Positions 8,575 to 16,618 of a DNA stretch of 64,000 nt are shown piece after piece. Position 1 is the stretch's first letter. The number at the start of each line of letters is the position of its first letter. This DNA is from CBDHCC01 sp965261015 (lineage in GTDB: Bacteria > Pseudomonadota > Alphaproteobacteria > Sphingomonadales > Sphingomonadaceae). Both the position numbers and the translations under genes were made by a program. The stretch lies in the NCBI GenBank assembly GCA_965261015.1, contig CBDHCC010000001.1:1426001-1490000 (forward strand), written 5' to 3'. The notes under the pieces are model-generated. The model was not told the origin of the DNA. It ran no database searches and saw only the letters and a program-made list of their open reading frames with translations.

Positions 8575-9396
8575 CTAGCGCTCCGCGGGCAAGGTCTTGC
8601 GCCAGCGTTTCAGGTCCGCCTGGCGCACCTCCGAGATTTCGCCGGGTGCCAGATCGTCCAGAAGCACGGGGCCGTAGGCTAGCCGGATCAGGCGCGAGAC
8701 CTGCAGGTCGAAATATTCCAGGATCCGCCGCACCTCCCGGTTCTTGCCTTCCGTGATGGCCACTTGCAGCCAAAGATTGCGGCCGGTCCGCCGTTCCAGG
8801 TCGGCGATGATCGGGCCGTAGCGCACGCCATCAATGCTGATGCCGTCCGCCAGCGCCTCCAGCTGGTCCTGCGACACGGTGCCGTAGGCGCGCGCGCGGT
8901 AGACCCGTTGCAGCCCGGTGGAGGGCAGTTCCAGCTGGCGTTTCAAGCCGCCGTCCGTCGTGAGCAGGAGAAGGCCTTCCGTGCCGACGTCCAGCCGACC
9001 CACGGGCATGACCCTCGGCAGGTCGGCGGGTAGCGCGTCGTAGATGGTCTTGCGCCCGGCCGGATCGCGCTCCGTGGTCAGGAACCCTCGGGGTTTGTGG
9101 AAACGCCACATTCGCGCGGGCCCTGCCTCCGCGACCGGTTCGCCATCGACCGTGACGCCGGCCAGATCGGTCCGCTTCACCGCCGGCCCGTCCAGCGGCC
9201 GCCCGTCGATCGCCACGCGGCCGTCGGCGATCATGCGTTCGACTTCCCGCCGAGACGCGACGCCAGCGGCCGCCAACAGCTTCGCGATCCGCTCGCCTTG
9301 GTCCGGGTGCGGATTGGCCGACCGGGTGCTCGAACCCGTTGTCGAAGAGCCACGATTGCCTCTAAAGGGCGGCCGGGAGGGACGTCGATCGGTCAT
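8575..9396 (-). CDS. rluB: rRNA pseudouridine synthase, RsuA/RluB family
   Basis: 273 aa from ATG 9396 (MTDRRPSRPP). A basic, disordered N-terminal stretch of about 30 residues is followed by an S4 RNA-binding domain (RIAKLLAAAGVASRREVERM) and the catalytic domain with GRLDVGTEGLLLLT, whose Asp is the nucleophile. The late motifs NREVRRILEYF and RLIRLAYGPVLLDDLAPGE fit the RluB branch, which makes pseudouridine 2605 in 23S rRNA; RsuA or RluF is possible. Its start is only 15 bp from the divergent response regulator start, so each gene's promoter must overlap the other's coding region or the gap. Confidence 0.88.
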   Translation of the reverse strand: MTDRRPSRPPFRGNRGSSTTGSSTRSANPHPDQGERIAKLLAAAGVASRREVERMIADGRVAIDGRPLDGPAVKRTDLAGVTVDGEPVAEAGPARMWRFHKPRGFLTTERDPAGRKTIYDALPADLPRVMPVGRLDVGTEGLLLLTTDGGLKRQLELPSTGLQRVYRARAYGTVSQDQLEALADGISIDGVRYGPIIADLERRTGRNLWLQVAITEGKNREVRRILEYFDLQVSRLIRLAYGPVLLDDLAPGEISEVRQADLKRWRKTLPAER

Positions 9397-9411
9397 GGGA
9401 GAGTCGTGCGC

Positions 9412-9840
9412 ATGTTCGGGGGGCGCCGCAAGGCAGACATCGACAATATCCTGATCGTTGAGGACGAGGCGCTCGTCGCGTTCGACAACGAGCACGTCCT
9501 GACGGAAAGCGGCTATCACGTCGTGGGCACCGTCGACAACGCGGGCGCCGCGATGTCGATCTTGGAGACGCGGTCCGTCGGCCTGGTGTTGACCGATCTC
9601 AGCCTGCGGGGCGACACGGGCGGGCTGGCGGTGGCGGCGGCGGCGCACGCGCGGGGCGTGCCCGTCCTGTTGGTGTCCGGTTCCTCGATCCCAGAGGCAC
9701 CGGCGGGCGCGGTCGGACTGCTGGGCAAGCCCTATGGCGACAAGGACCTGTTGAGCGCGATCGAAACCGTGGCGGACGTGGTGAGCGGACGCCCGCCTAG
9801 GAAACCGTCGCGCAAACTGACGCTCTACACAGCTCTCTGA
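9412..9840 (+). CDS. single-domain response regulator
   Basis: 142-aa CheY-like receiver with no output domain. Acidic pocket E17/D18, phosphoacceptor D62 in VLTDLSLRGD, the conserved Ser in LLVSGSS and K106 in LLGKPYGD are all present, so it should be phosphorylatable. It begins with about ten polar residues and ends in a basic tail (RKPSRKL). The kinase partner is unknown; the degenerate kinase gene 1.5 kb downstream is only a candidate by distance. An in-frame GTG at 9406 is an alternative start. Confidence 0.85.
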   Translation: MFGGRRKADIDNILIVEDEALVAFDNEHVLTESGYHVVGTVDNAGAAMSILETRSVGLVLTDLSLRGDTGGLAVAAAAHARGVPVLLVSGSSIPEAPAGAVGLLGKPYGDKDLLSAIETVADVVSGRPPRKPSRKLTLYTAL

Positions 9841-9965
9841 CTGGCATGACGGTTCAAGGGCCGTTCACGGATCGGGAGCCATCCGACGGCTTCGCGAGTT
9901 TCTTTGTCACGATGCCGCTCCGGACAGACGTTGCGGCCACCACTCGCCATAGGAGACACCCGCCC

Positions 9966-11219
9966 ATGCCCTTTACTCCACGCTCGATCACCGGCCTGAC
10001 CGCTCTCGTGGCCGCCACGGCCCTGATGCCGGTCGCCTCCGGTGCCCAGGCGCAGGCTCCGGCGGCTCAGCCCGCCGCGCCGAAACTCGACCTGTCAAAG
10101 CCGTTCCGCACCGCCATCGCGCCGTCGCAGGAGGCGTTGGCGGCAAAGGACTATGCCGCAGCCAATGCGGCCGTGGCGGCGGCGCGCCCGCTCGCCAAGA
10201 ACACGGACGAGCGCTACATCCTCGATCGGGTCGCCTTGGACATTGCGATCGCCCAAGGCGACAAGGCGGCGCAAAACCAGGCGATGACCGCCGTTCTGGC
10301 GTCCGGTGGCGCTCCAGCGCGCGAACAGGCGATCTTCAACGCCAGCCTGGCGGCGGACGCCTACAACGCAAAGGACTTCGCGGCCGCCTCACGATACGCT
10401 CAGGCGGCGAAGGCGGCGGGTTCGACCGATCCGAACCTGGACCTGATCAACGCCCAGGTGCTGGCTGGCCAGGAGAACTACCCCGCGGCGATCCAATCGT
10501 TCCAGGCGCTGATCGCCGCCGACAAGGCGGCGGGCCGGACGCCGCCCGAAAGCTACTACAACCGGGTGGCGCAGTATGCTTACAAGGCGGGTGACAAGGC
10601 GGTGCTGAACACCGCTCTGGCCGACTGGGTGCGGGCCTATCCGTCTTCCAAGACCTGGCACGACGTCGTTCTCACCTCGCTCGCCGCCGGCGACTTCGCT
10701 GGCGATCAGGAGGCGCAGCTGGACCATTATCGCCTGTTGCGCGCCGCGAATGCGCTCACGTCGGCGGATGATTGGCGCAGTTACGTCGAGCTGGCGTCCT
10801 ACGCCAACCTGAATGGCGAGGTGGTCTCCGTCGTCGACGCGGGAACGGCCGCCGGCACCCTGAACGCCGCCGACGTGCAGGAGGCGTACAGCCGGGCCAA
10901 GAGCAAGGTGCAGGCCGATCGCGCGTCTTTGGTGGGAGAGGCGAAGGCCGCGCCGGCCAAGGCCCAGGCAAAGCCCGTGACGGCCGTGGCGGACGCGCTC
11001 GCCGGTTATGGCGACTATTCGGCCGCGATCCCGCTCTATCAGGCGGCCCTGACGAAGTCCGGCGTCGATGCGAACCTGGTCAACACACGGCTTGGCATCG
11101 CGCAGCTGATGGCAGGGGACAGGGCGGCGGCGAAGGCCACCTTTGACAAGGTGACGGGAAGCCGCCAGGCGCTGGCAAATTATTGGAGCTTGTGGGCCGA
11201 CCAGCGCGCCGGCGCCTAA
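9966..11219 (+). CDS. exported tetratricopeptide-like repeat protein
   Basis: 417 aa from ATG 9966, with a GGAG ribosome-binding site about 10 nt upstream. A typical signal peptide (ITGLTALVAATALMPVASGAQAQA) is followed by Ala-rich helical repeats that look like degenerate TPRs, for example ALAAKDYAAANAAVAAARPL, DFAAASRYAQAAKAAG and NYPAAIQSFQALIAAD. It is probably a periplasmic scaffold for protein contacts. No enzyme motif is seen. It is Ala/Lys-rich and stands alone between a response regulator and a kinase-like gene; its function is not known to me. Confidence 0.8.
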   Translation: MPFTPRSITGLTALVAATALMPVASGAQAQAPAAQPAAPKLDLSKPFRTAIAPSQEALAAKDYAAANAAVAAARPLAKNTDERYILDRVALDIAIAQGDKAAQNQAMTAVLASGGAPAREQAIFNASLAADAYNAKDFAAASRYAQAAKAAGSTDPNLDLINAQVLAGQENYPAAIQSFQALIAADKAAGRTPPESYYNRVAQYAYKAGDKAVLNTALADWVRAYPSSKTWHDVVLTSLAAGDFAGDQEAQLDHYRLLRAANALTSADDWRSYVELASYANLNGEVVSVVDAGTAAGTLNAADVQEAYSRAKSKVQADRASLVGEAKAAPAKAQAKPVTAVADALAGYGDYSAAIPLYQAALTKSGVDANLVNTRLGIAQLMAGDRAAAKATFDKVTGSRQALANYWSLWADQRAGA

Positions 11220-11277
11220 TCGGCCGGGATCGGGAGTGTCAGTCGTTCCGAGCCCCAGCGGGTTCGGAGCGGCCGAT
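11219..11277 (+). terminator. nested inverted repeats after the TPR-like gene
   Basis: The outer arms ATCGGCCG (11219-11226) and CGGCCGAT (11270-11277) enclose a second dyad, TCCGA/TCGGA (11247-11251 and 11264-11268). The structure begins on the last base of the stop codon. No T-run follows, so it may be a factor-dependent terminator or an mRNA-stabilising 3' structure. The remaining 108 bp up to 11386 show only an AGGA ribosome-binding site near the next start. Confidence 0.35.
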
Positions 11278-11385
11278 CACAAGCCTGCTGTCCCGTTATG
11301 CGACGCGCCGGCTTCGACGCTCGTCCCCCGTCGCGCCGGTGCCTAACTGGATCCTCCTGACAATGACACGGGTAGGATCGACTGG

Positions 11386-12999
11386 GTGGCGCGGTACGAC
11401 GATATGATCGAGACCGTGATAGAGCGTGCCGGCGGCAGCGCGGCCCTTCAGGCCGTCGGCTGGCAACAGTTGGTCGACCTGATCGCCCGGTCGCCGCTGG
11501 AACCCGCGTCGGCGGAGACGGCCTACCGGGCACTCGAGGACTGGCGTCCGTCCGCATCCGCCGCCCGCCGTGCCCGCACATGCGCCACTGTCGCGGACCG
11601 TGCGATGCCGCCGCGCCTGTTTGAGCATCTGGCGTTGGACGATCCCGCGATCGCCGCCCCCCTTCTGGTCGCCTCCCCCACTTCCGACGACACGATCCTG
11701 GCCTTGCTGCCCCACCTCAGCGGGCCTGCTCGCGCGCAGCTTCGTAACCGGGCGGATGTGTCGGACACGCTGGAGCGCGCGCTCGACGCTTACGGCCCGG
11801 CGGACCGCGCGTTGGAAAGTCGGTCGATCCCTCTGCCTTCTATCATTCCTTCACCCGCAGACGATACGAGGCCCACCTCGATCCGCGCGCTGGTCGATCG
11901 GATCGAACGGTTTCGCCAGGGCGGACCCCGACGGATGGCGGCGCGCGATGACGGCACGGCGGCGCCGTCGACGGACGCCGAAACGCCGCGCCGGTTCGCC
12001 TTTGAGACCGATCGCGCTGGCGTGGTCCGCTGGACGGACGCGCGGCACAGGGGTGCCATATTCGGTCTCAGTCTTGCGGATGCGGGAGGCGGAGCAGGGG
12101 TGGCGGACGAGACCGCCGATCGCCACGCGCGGCGATCCCCCCTCGTCGGCGATCGCCTGACCTTGCCGCCCGGATCACCCTTCAGCGGGAACTGGCGTAT
12201 CGATGCGCACCCGGTGTTCGCCGCCCTCGACGGCCGGTTCCGAGGCTATGCGGGCCATGCCATGCGGGACGACGGATTGGCCGCGCGTCCCATGCCGTCC
12301 GGGAGCGACCTGTCGAACGACGTTCGCCAGCTTGTCCACGAACTCAAGACCCCGCTGAACGCGATCATCGGCTTTTCGGACCTGATCGGCGAACAATTGC
12401 TGGGGCCGGTGCCGCTCGCCTATCGCGAGGAGGCGGCGACGATCCGGCATCGCGGCCTGGCGGTGCTCGCCTCGATCGAAGATGTCGATCTGTCGGCCCG
12501 ATTGGACAATGGTTCCGGTGAGCGCCCGGCCGGATCTCCCGACGGGGCGAGCAATCTTCCGGTTGCGGTCGCCGACGAGGTGGCTCGGCTGGAACGCGAC
12601 GGCGAACGGCGACGCTTTGCGGTCCGGCTAGGCGACGAGCGGTGGGTCGGCCTGGATCTCGAAGAGCTGAGTCGGATGGTGTCGCGTCTGCTCTCAGGCC
12701 TTGCGGCCGCGGCCGGACCGGACGAGCGGTTGCTCGCAACGACGAGCGGTCGCAAGCGGCCGCGCCTCCGTATCGCCACCCCGCGCGCCTTGGCGTCCCT
12801 CAATCCTGACGATTTGTCCGCGTTGCGCCTGCCGGAAAATCTGGGGGAGGCCTCCGGGCCGCTGCTGGGCTTGACCTTCACCTTGCGACTGGTGCGCCGG
12901 CTGGCCGAACAGGCGGGCGGCGAACTGCGTGCGGAGCCGGCGGAGTTTACCTTGTCCTTACCGCCGGCCATGCAGGACCGAGCCGAACGTCGCCAATAG
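11386..12999 (+). CDS. histidine-kinase-like protein with degenerate ATPase domain
   Basis: 537 aa from GTG 11386, with AGGA 8 nt upstream; ATG 11404 is an alternative. Residues about 80-140 (DDPAIAAPLLVASPTSDD onward) resemble the helical repeats of DUF2336 proteins. Residues about 200-290 look PAS-like. A clear HisKA dimerisation/phosphoacceptor motif follows, VHELKTPLNAIIGFSDLI, with H318. The C-terminal domain should bind ATP, but I see no N-box Asn and no DxGxG G1 box; only LLGLTFTLRLVRRLAEQAGG recalls the G2 region. It may be a pseudokinase, phosphotransferase or sensor scaffold. No transmembrane segment is obvious. Its stop overlaps the ribosome-binding site of the deacetylase gene. 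Confidence 0.75.
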   Translation: MARYDDMIETVIERAGGSAALQAVGWQQLVDLIARSPLEPASAETAYRALEDWRPSASAARRARTCATVADRAMPPRLFEHLALDDPAIAAPLLVASPTSDDTILALLPHLSGPARAQLRNRADVSDTLERALDAYGPADRALESRSIPLPSIIPSPADDTRPTSIRALVDRIERFRQGGPRRMAARDDGTAAPSTDAETPRRFAFETDRAGVVRWTDARHRGAIFGLSLADAGGGAGVADETADRHARRSPLVGDRLTLPPGSPFSGNWRIDAHPVFAALDGRFRGYAGHAMRDDGLAARPMPSGSDLSNDVRQLVHELKTPLNAIIGFSDLIGEQLLGPVPLAYREEAATIRHRGLAVLASIEDVDLSARLDNGSGERPAGSPDGASNLPVAVADEVARLERDGERRRFAVRLGDERWVGLDLEELSRMVSRLLSGLAAAAGPDERLLATTSGRKRPRLRIATPRALASLNPDDLSALRLPENLGEASGPLLGLTFTLRLVRRLAEQAGGELRAEPAEFTLSLPPAMQDRAERRQ

Positions 13000-13007
13000 G
13001 AGTCCCT

Positions 13008-14060
13008 TTGCCACCACCACCGTCCGAACGCCGAAAGGATAGGGGGGCGGCTGGTCGCATCGATCGGCCGGCGCGGCGAGAGGACCTGGCCCGCCTGCCA
13101 GACGACTGGCGCCCAGTCTTCCTGATCTTCGTGGACACGGAGGAAGAGTTCGATTGGTCGAGGCCGCAGCGACGCGAAAACACCTCCACCACCCACGTGC
13201 CAGCGATCGGAGAGGGTCAGAGGCGTCTGGCGCAAGCCGGTGCGCGCCCCACCTATCTGGTGGACTGGCCCATCATCGACGATCCGGTGGCTCGCGATCT
13301 GCTCGGCGGTTTCGCCGCTGCGGGAGAGGCGTCGATCGGTCTGCACCTGCACCCCTGGGTCAATCCTCCGTTCGACGAGGATGTTCATCAATACAACAGT
13401 TTCGCGGGCAATCTTCCGCCGGTACTTGAAGAGGCGAAGATCCGTCGGCTGCGCGATCGGGTCGCCTCCGCCTTTTCCTCGGACGCCTTGTGCTATCGGG
13501 CCGGACGGTATGGCGTCGGGCCGAACACGGCTGCCATTCTCGAGCGGCTGGGCCTGAAGGTGGACTGCTCGGCCCGGTCAGCCTTTTCCTATCGCGGGGA
13601 GGGGGGGCCGGATTTCAGCGGGCATGGGGCCAAGCCCTGGTGGGTTGGACCGAACCGTCAATTGCTGGAACTGCCGCTGGGCGTCGCGCATCTCGGCCTG
13701 CTGGCGCGTCGCGGGCCACGCGGGCTGCGCCGAGCGGGCGAAGGCCCGTTGCGGGGTCTCATGGCCCGCACGGGCCTGTTCCACCGTATTCCATTGACGC
13801 CCGAAGGAACCAGGCCGCACGAGGCGGTCGCCGCAATCGACCGCCTGGTGGCGGACGGGGCGCCGATCCTGTCCTTTTCATTCCACTCACCGTCCCTGGA
13901 GCCGGGGCACACGCCCTATGTGCGCGATCGGGCCGATCTTCTGGCCTTTTGGCGATGGTGGGACGCCGCTCTCGGCCGACTCGCCTTTCATGGCGTCGCC
14001 GGCAGCACCGTCGCCGAGGTGTTCCAAGCGGCCGAAAGCGCGCGCGGGGCGGCCGCGTGA
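13008..14060 (+). CDS. polysaccharide deacetylase family protein (TTG start)
   Basis: 350-aa NodB-like carbohydrate esterase. The first motif FLIFVDTEEEFDW supplies D43 and IGLHLHPWV supplies the metal-binding histidines. YRAGRYGVGPNTAAILERLG and a late SFSFHSPSLEPG complete the pattern of deacetylases found in polysaccharide gene sets. Translation most likely starts at TTG 13008: AGGAG at 12998-13002 overlaps the TAG stop of the preceding gene, so the two are coupled. No signal peptide is seen, which argues for a cytoplasmic glycan or lipid-linked intermediate as substrate. No glycosyltransferase lies beside it here. Confidence 0.83.
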   Translation: MPPPPSERRKDRGAAGRIDRPARREDLARLPDDWRPVFLIFVDTEEEFDWSRPQRRENTSTTHVPAIGEGQRRLAQAGARPTYLVDWPIIDDPVARDLLGGFAAAGEASIGLHLHPWVNPPFDEDVHQYNSFAGNLPPVLEEAKIRRLRDRVASAFSSDALCYRAGRYGVGPNTAAILERLGLKVDCSARSAFSYRGEGGPDFSGHGAKPWWVGPNRQLLELPLGVAHLGLLARRGPRGLRRAGEGPLRGLMARTGLFHRIPLTPEGTRPHEAVAAIDRLVADGAPILSFSFHSPSLEPGHTPYVRDRADLLAFWRWWDAALGRLAFHGVAGSTVAEVFQAAESARGAAA

Positions 14061-14112
14061 ACGATCAACTTCGCTTGTCAGGCGTGCGCGGCCTCCGCTA
14101 GCGCGCCTGCCA

Positions 14113-14187
14113 GGGCCTGTAGCTCAATGGTAGAGCAAGCCGCTCATAACGGCCAGGTTGGGGGTTCGAGCCCCTCCGGGCCCACCA
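14113..14187 (+). tRNA. tRNA with CAT anticodon (elongator Met or Ile2)
   Basis: 75 nt including an encoded CCA. The acceptor stem GGGCCTG pairs with CGGGCCC (one G-T pair). The D-arm is GCTCAATGGTAGAGC, the anticodon loop CTCATAA and the T-loop TTCGAGC. G1-C72 pairing excludes initiator tRNA. Whether C34 is modified to lysidine (Ile2) cannot be read from sequence. The last base of CCA directly abuts the stop codon of the opposite-strand gene. Confidence 0.95.
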
Positions 14188-16497
14188 TCATGCCGCCCGA
14201 CGATCGGCGTTCAGACGCGTCGCGAGGTCCGCCAACGGCATGGGGCGGGCGATGTGATAGCCCTGCACCGCGTCGCACCCCCAGCCGGTGAGCCGGTCGA
14301 GAGTCGCGGCGTCCTCCACCCCTTCGGCCACGACGGTCATGCCGAGCTCGTGAGCCAGTTCGATGGTCGAGCGGACCAGGGTCGCGTCCGCCTGGCTGTC
14401 CAGGAGCGAGCGGACGAAGGACTGATCGATCTTCAGCTCGTCTGCGCGCAGGGTTTTCAGGTAGGAAAGGGTCGACTGCCCGGTGCCGTAATCGTCGACC
14501 GACAGCCGGACGCCCAAAGCCTTCATCTCCGCCAGGCAGGCGAGCGCTCCCGACACCTGGCCGATTGGCTGGGACTCCGTGATCTCCAGGGTCAGACGCT
14601 CGGGGGTCATGTCATGCCGCGCGAGCGCGTCCGCCACCTGCGCGGCAAGCACGCCTTCCTGCAGCAGGTCCGTCGAGATGTTGACCGCCACGCCCAGCCG
14701 GTGCCCGTCGGCGTCCAGTTGCCTCGTGCCGGCGATCGCCCGATCCAGCACGGCGGCCGTCAGTTCGGCCAGGCGCCCGTGCTCTTCGGCGAAGGGGATG
14801 AACTCGTCGGGTCGGATGGGACCGCGGGTCGGATGCTGCCAGCGGACCAGCGCCTCGCTGGCCACGATCTGCCCGGTGGACAGGGTCATCTTGGGTTGGA
14901 ACGCGACCCACATTTCGCCATTCGCCAGCCCGCGATCCAGCTCTCCCAACAGCGACAGTGTCCAGTCGTCGTCCTTTTCGCGCGACGCCGATTGCACCAC
15001 CGCACGGTTGGCGACGGCGGTTTGCAGCGCCAGCTCGGCCGCCGCCAGCGCGTCGACGGTCGATCCGGGCGCGGGCGCGTAGCCAAAGGCGACCTGCACA
15101 TCGAGCGCGCGCCCGTCCACCACCACCGGCGTGCGCATCAGTTGCGCCAGAAGGTGCAGTGTTTCCACCAGTCTCCCCTCGTCGGATTCGCTCGCCAGGA
15201 GGGCGAGCCGGTCCCCACCGAGCCGGTAGCAGCGGTTGTCGAGCGCGCTCACCTCCAGACGATCCATCACCTGATCCAGCAGGCGCAGGGCGGCGACCTC
15301 CCTCACGGCGCTGGTGATCGCCGTCAAGTTGACGATGCGAGCGGCGACCACCCAAGGTCTGCCGCCGGCCCCGTCCGCCAACAGTGCCGCGCGGTTCGGA
15401 CGGCCGGTGGTCGGGTCCGTCAAGCTCTCCGCCTTCTGCCGCCGCAATTCGGCAAGGGCCGTGGCGCTGATGGCGACGGCCAACGCCGCGGCGAGCGTCG
15501 GGACGACATCGACATAGATCTGGCCGAAGACCCTCAGGGTGAGAGGCACGACCAGCGTCGCCGCCGCGAGCGCCAGGCCGGCAAACGTCGTCCGACGTCC
15601 CCCGAACCGAGTCGCGAGCCAGAGCAGCGGAGCCGACAGCAACAGCACGAGCCAGGCGTTCACGGAGAGGGCGGGCCGGTTCGCCGCCATGGTCTCCGCC
15701 GCCACCGCCTGAATCACCACGCCCGGCAGCACGCCATAGCCCGGCACCGCGTACCGATCGCCCAGCCGGATGTCCGTCGCGCCGATCAGGACGACGCGAC
15801 CCTGGACGTCGCTGGGCGCGAACCGCCCGGCGAGCACGTCCCGCGCGCTGAGGCGCGGAATGGAGTAGGGATCGATGGAGTAATCGATCGGCACCACCTC
15901 GTCGCTGCCGCCCGAACGGTCTGCCAGCAGCGCTGGCAGCGATGGGCGGGGCGCGCCCATCACGTCCATGCCCATCGGCATGCGGAACACCTGGCCGCTC
16001 GCCTCTGGATTGACGTTCACGGCCGCGACCATGACGTGGTCACGCAGCATCGGGATCGGCAAGGAATCGATGCGGTCGGAGGATGTGCTGCTCGCCGTCT
16101 GAGTCAGCGCGGGCAGGACGCCGCGCCCGCCCAGCCGGGCGAGCGCAGCCGCGAAAATCCGGTCGTCCGCCGGGTTCGAACGAGACGCGAAGTCGACGTC
16201 GAAGGCGACCCGTGCCGCGCCCTTGGCATTCAGTTCGTCGACCAGCCGGGCGTGCAGTCGTCGTGGCCAAGGCCAGCTGTTGACCGATCCGAGGCTTCGT
16301 GCGTCCAGCTCGACGATCACGAAGTGGCCGGATGCGGAACGACGCAGCAACTGATCGTAGCCCCGGGTGAGCACCGACTGGAAGCTTTGACCCCCGCTCG
16401 ATCCTCCGACGGCCAGCGCGGCCAGAGCGGCGCTGGCAAGCGTGATCGCCCGCGCGCGGCGCAGGATGCGATCGCGCCAGGGGAGGGTCGCTGCCAT
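14188..16497 (-). CDS. CHASE2-GGDEF-EAL protein (c-di-GMP phosphodiesterase, GGDEF degenerate)
   Basis: 769 aa from ATG 16497; a TTG at 16518 would add seven residues. An N-terminal membrane helix is followed by a periplasmic CHASE2 sensor domain (about residues 40-280), two or three hydrophobic segments, a GGDEF domain whose signature is replaced by LGGDRLAL, and an EAL domain. The EAL domain keeps its metal and catalytic residues: SEALVRW, VNIS, LEITES, SVDDYGTG, ELKID, VVAEGVE and VQGYHIARPM. It should therefore hydrolyse c-di-GMP in response to an extracytoplasmic signal, with the GGDEF as a regulatory module. It follows the FecR-tail gene on the same strand, with a strong hairpin between them. 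Its stop touches the tRNA CCA. Confidence 0.88.
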   Translation of the reverse strand: MAATLPWRDRILRRARAITLASAALAALAVGGSSGGQSFQSVLTRGYDQLLRRSASGHFVIVELDARSLGSVNSWPWPRRLHARLVDELNAKGAARVAFDVDFASRSNPADDRIFAAALARLGGRGVLPALTQTASSTSSDRIDSLPIPMLRDHVMVAAVNVNPEASGQVFRMPMGMDVMGAPRPSLPALLADRSGGSDEVVPIDYSIDPYSIPRLSARDVLAGRFAPSDVQGRVVLIGATDIRLGDRYAVPGYGVLPGVVIQAVAAETMAANRPALSVNAWLVLLLSAPLLWLATRFGGRRTTFAGLALAAATLVVPLTLRVFGQIYVDVVPTLAAALAVAISATALAELRRQKAESLTDPTTGRPNRAALLADGAGGRPWVVAARIVNLTAITSAVREVAALRLLDQVMDRLEVSALDNRCYRLGGDRLALLASESDEGRLVETLHLLAQLMRTPVVVDGRALDVQVAFGYAPAPGSTVDALAAAELALQTAVANRAVVQSASREKDDDWTLSLLGELDRGLANGEMWVAFQPKMTLSTGQIVASEALVRWQHPTRGPIRPDEFIPFAEEHGRLAELTAAVLDRAIAGTRQLDADGHRLGVAVNISTDLLQEGVLAAQVADALARHDMTPERLTLEITESQPIGQVSGALACLAEMKALGVRLSVDDYGTGQSTLSYLKTLRADELKIDQSFVRSLLDSQADATLVRSTIELAHELGMTVVAEGVEDAATLDRLTGWGCDAVQGYHIARPMPLADLATRLNADRRAA

Positions 16498-16553
16498 CGA
16501 GCTAGGACCTGCCAGCAAGTGCTGAAGGAACGGTGCACGGACCCGGACACGAG

Positions 16554-16586
16554 GCGACCCGCCGATCCAGAAGATCGGCGGGTCGC
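16554..16586 (-). terminator. 14-bp perfect hairpin after the FecR-domain gene
   Basis: The arms GCGACCCGCCGATC and GATCGGCGGGTCGC pair perfectly over 14 bp with a 5-nt loop. The hairpin lies 32 nt after the FecR-domain gene stop and 56 nt before the CHASE2-EAL start (both minus strand). No T-tract follows on either strand. It probably ends or attenuates transcription between the two genes, as GC-rich hairpins often do. Confidence 0.6.
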
Positions 16587-16618
16587 GGTCGCCTGTCGGA
16601 TGGGTGCTGGCCGGGTGG

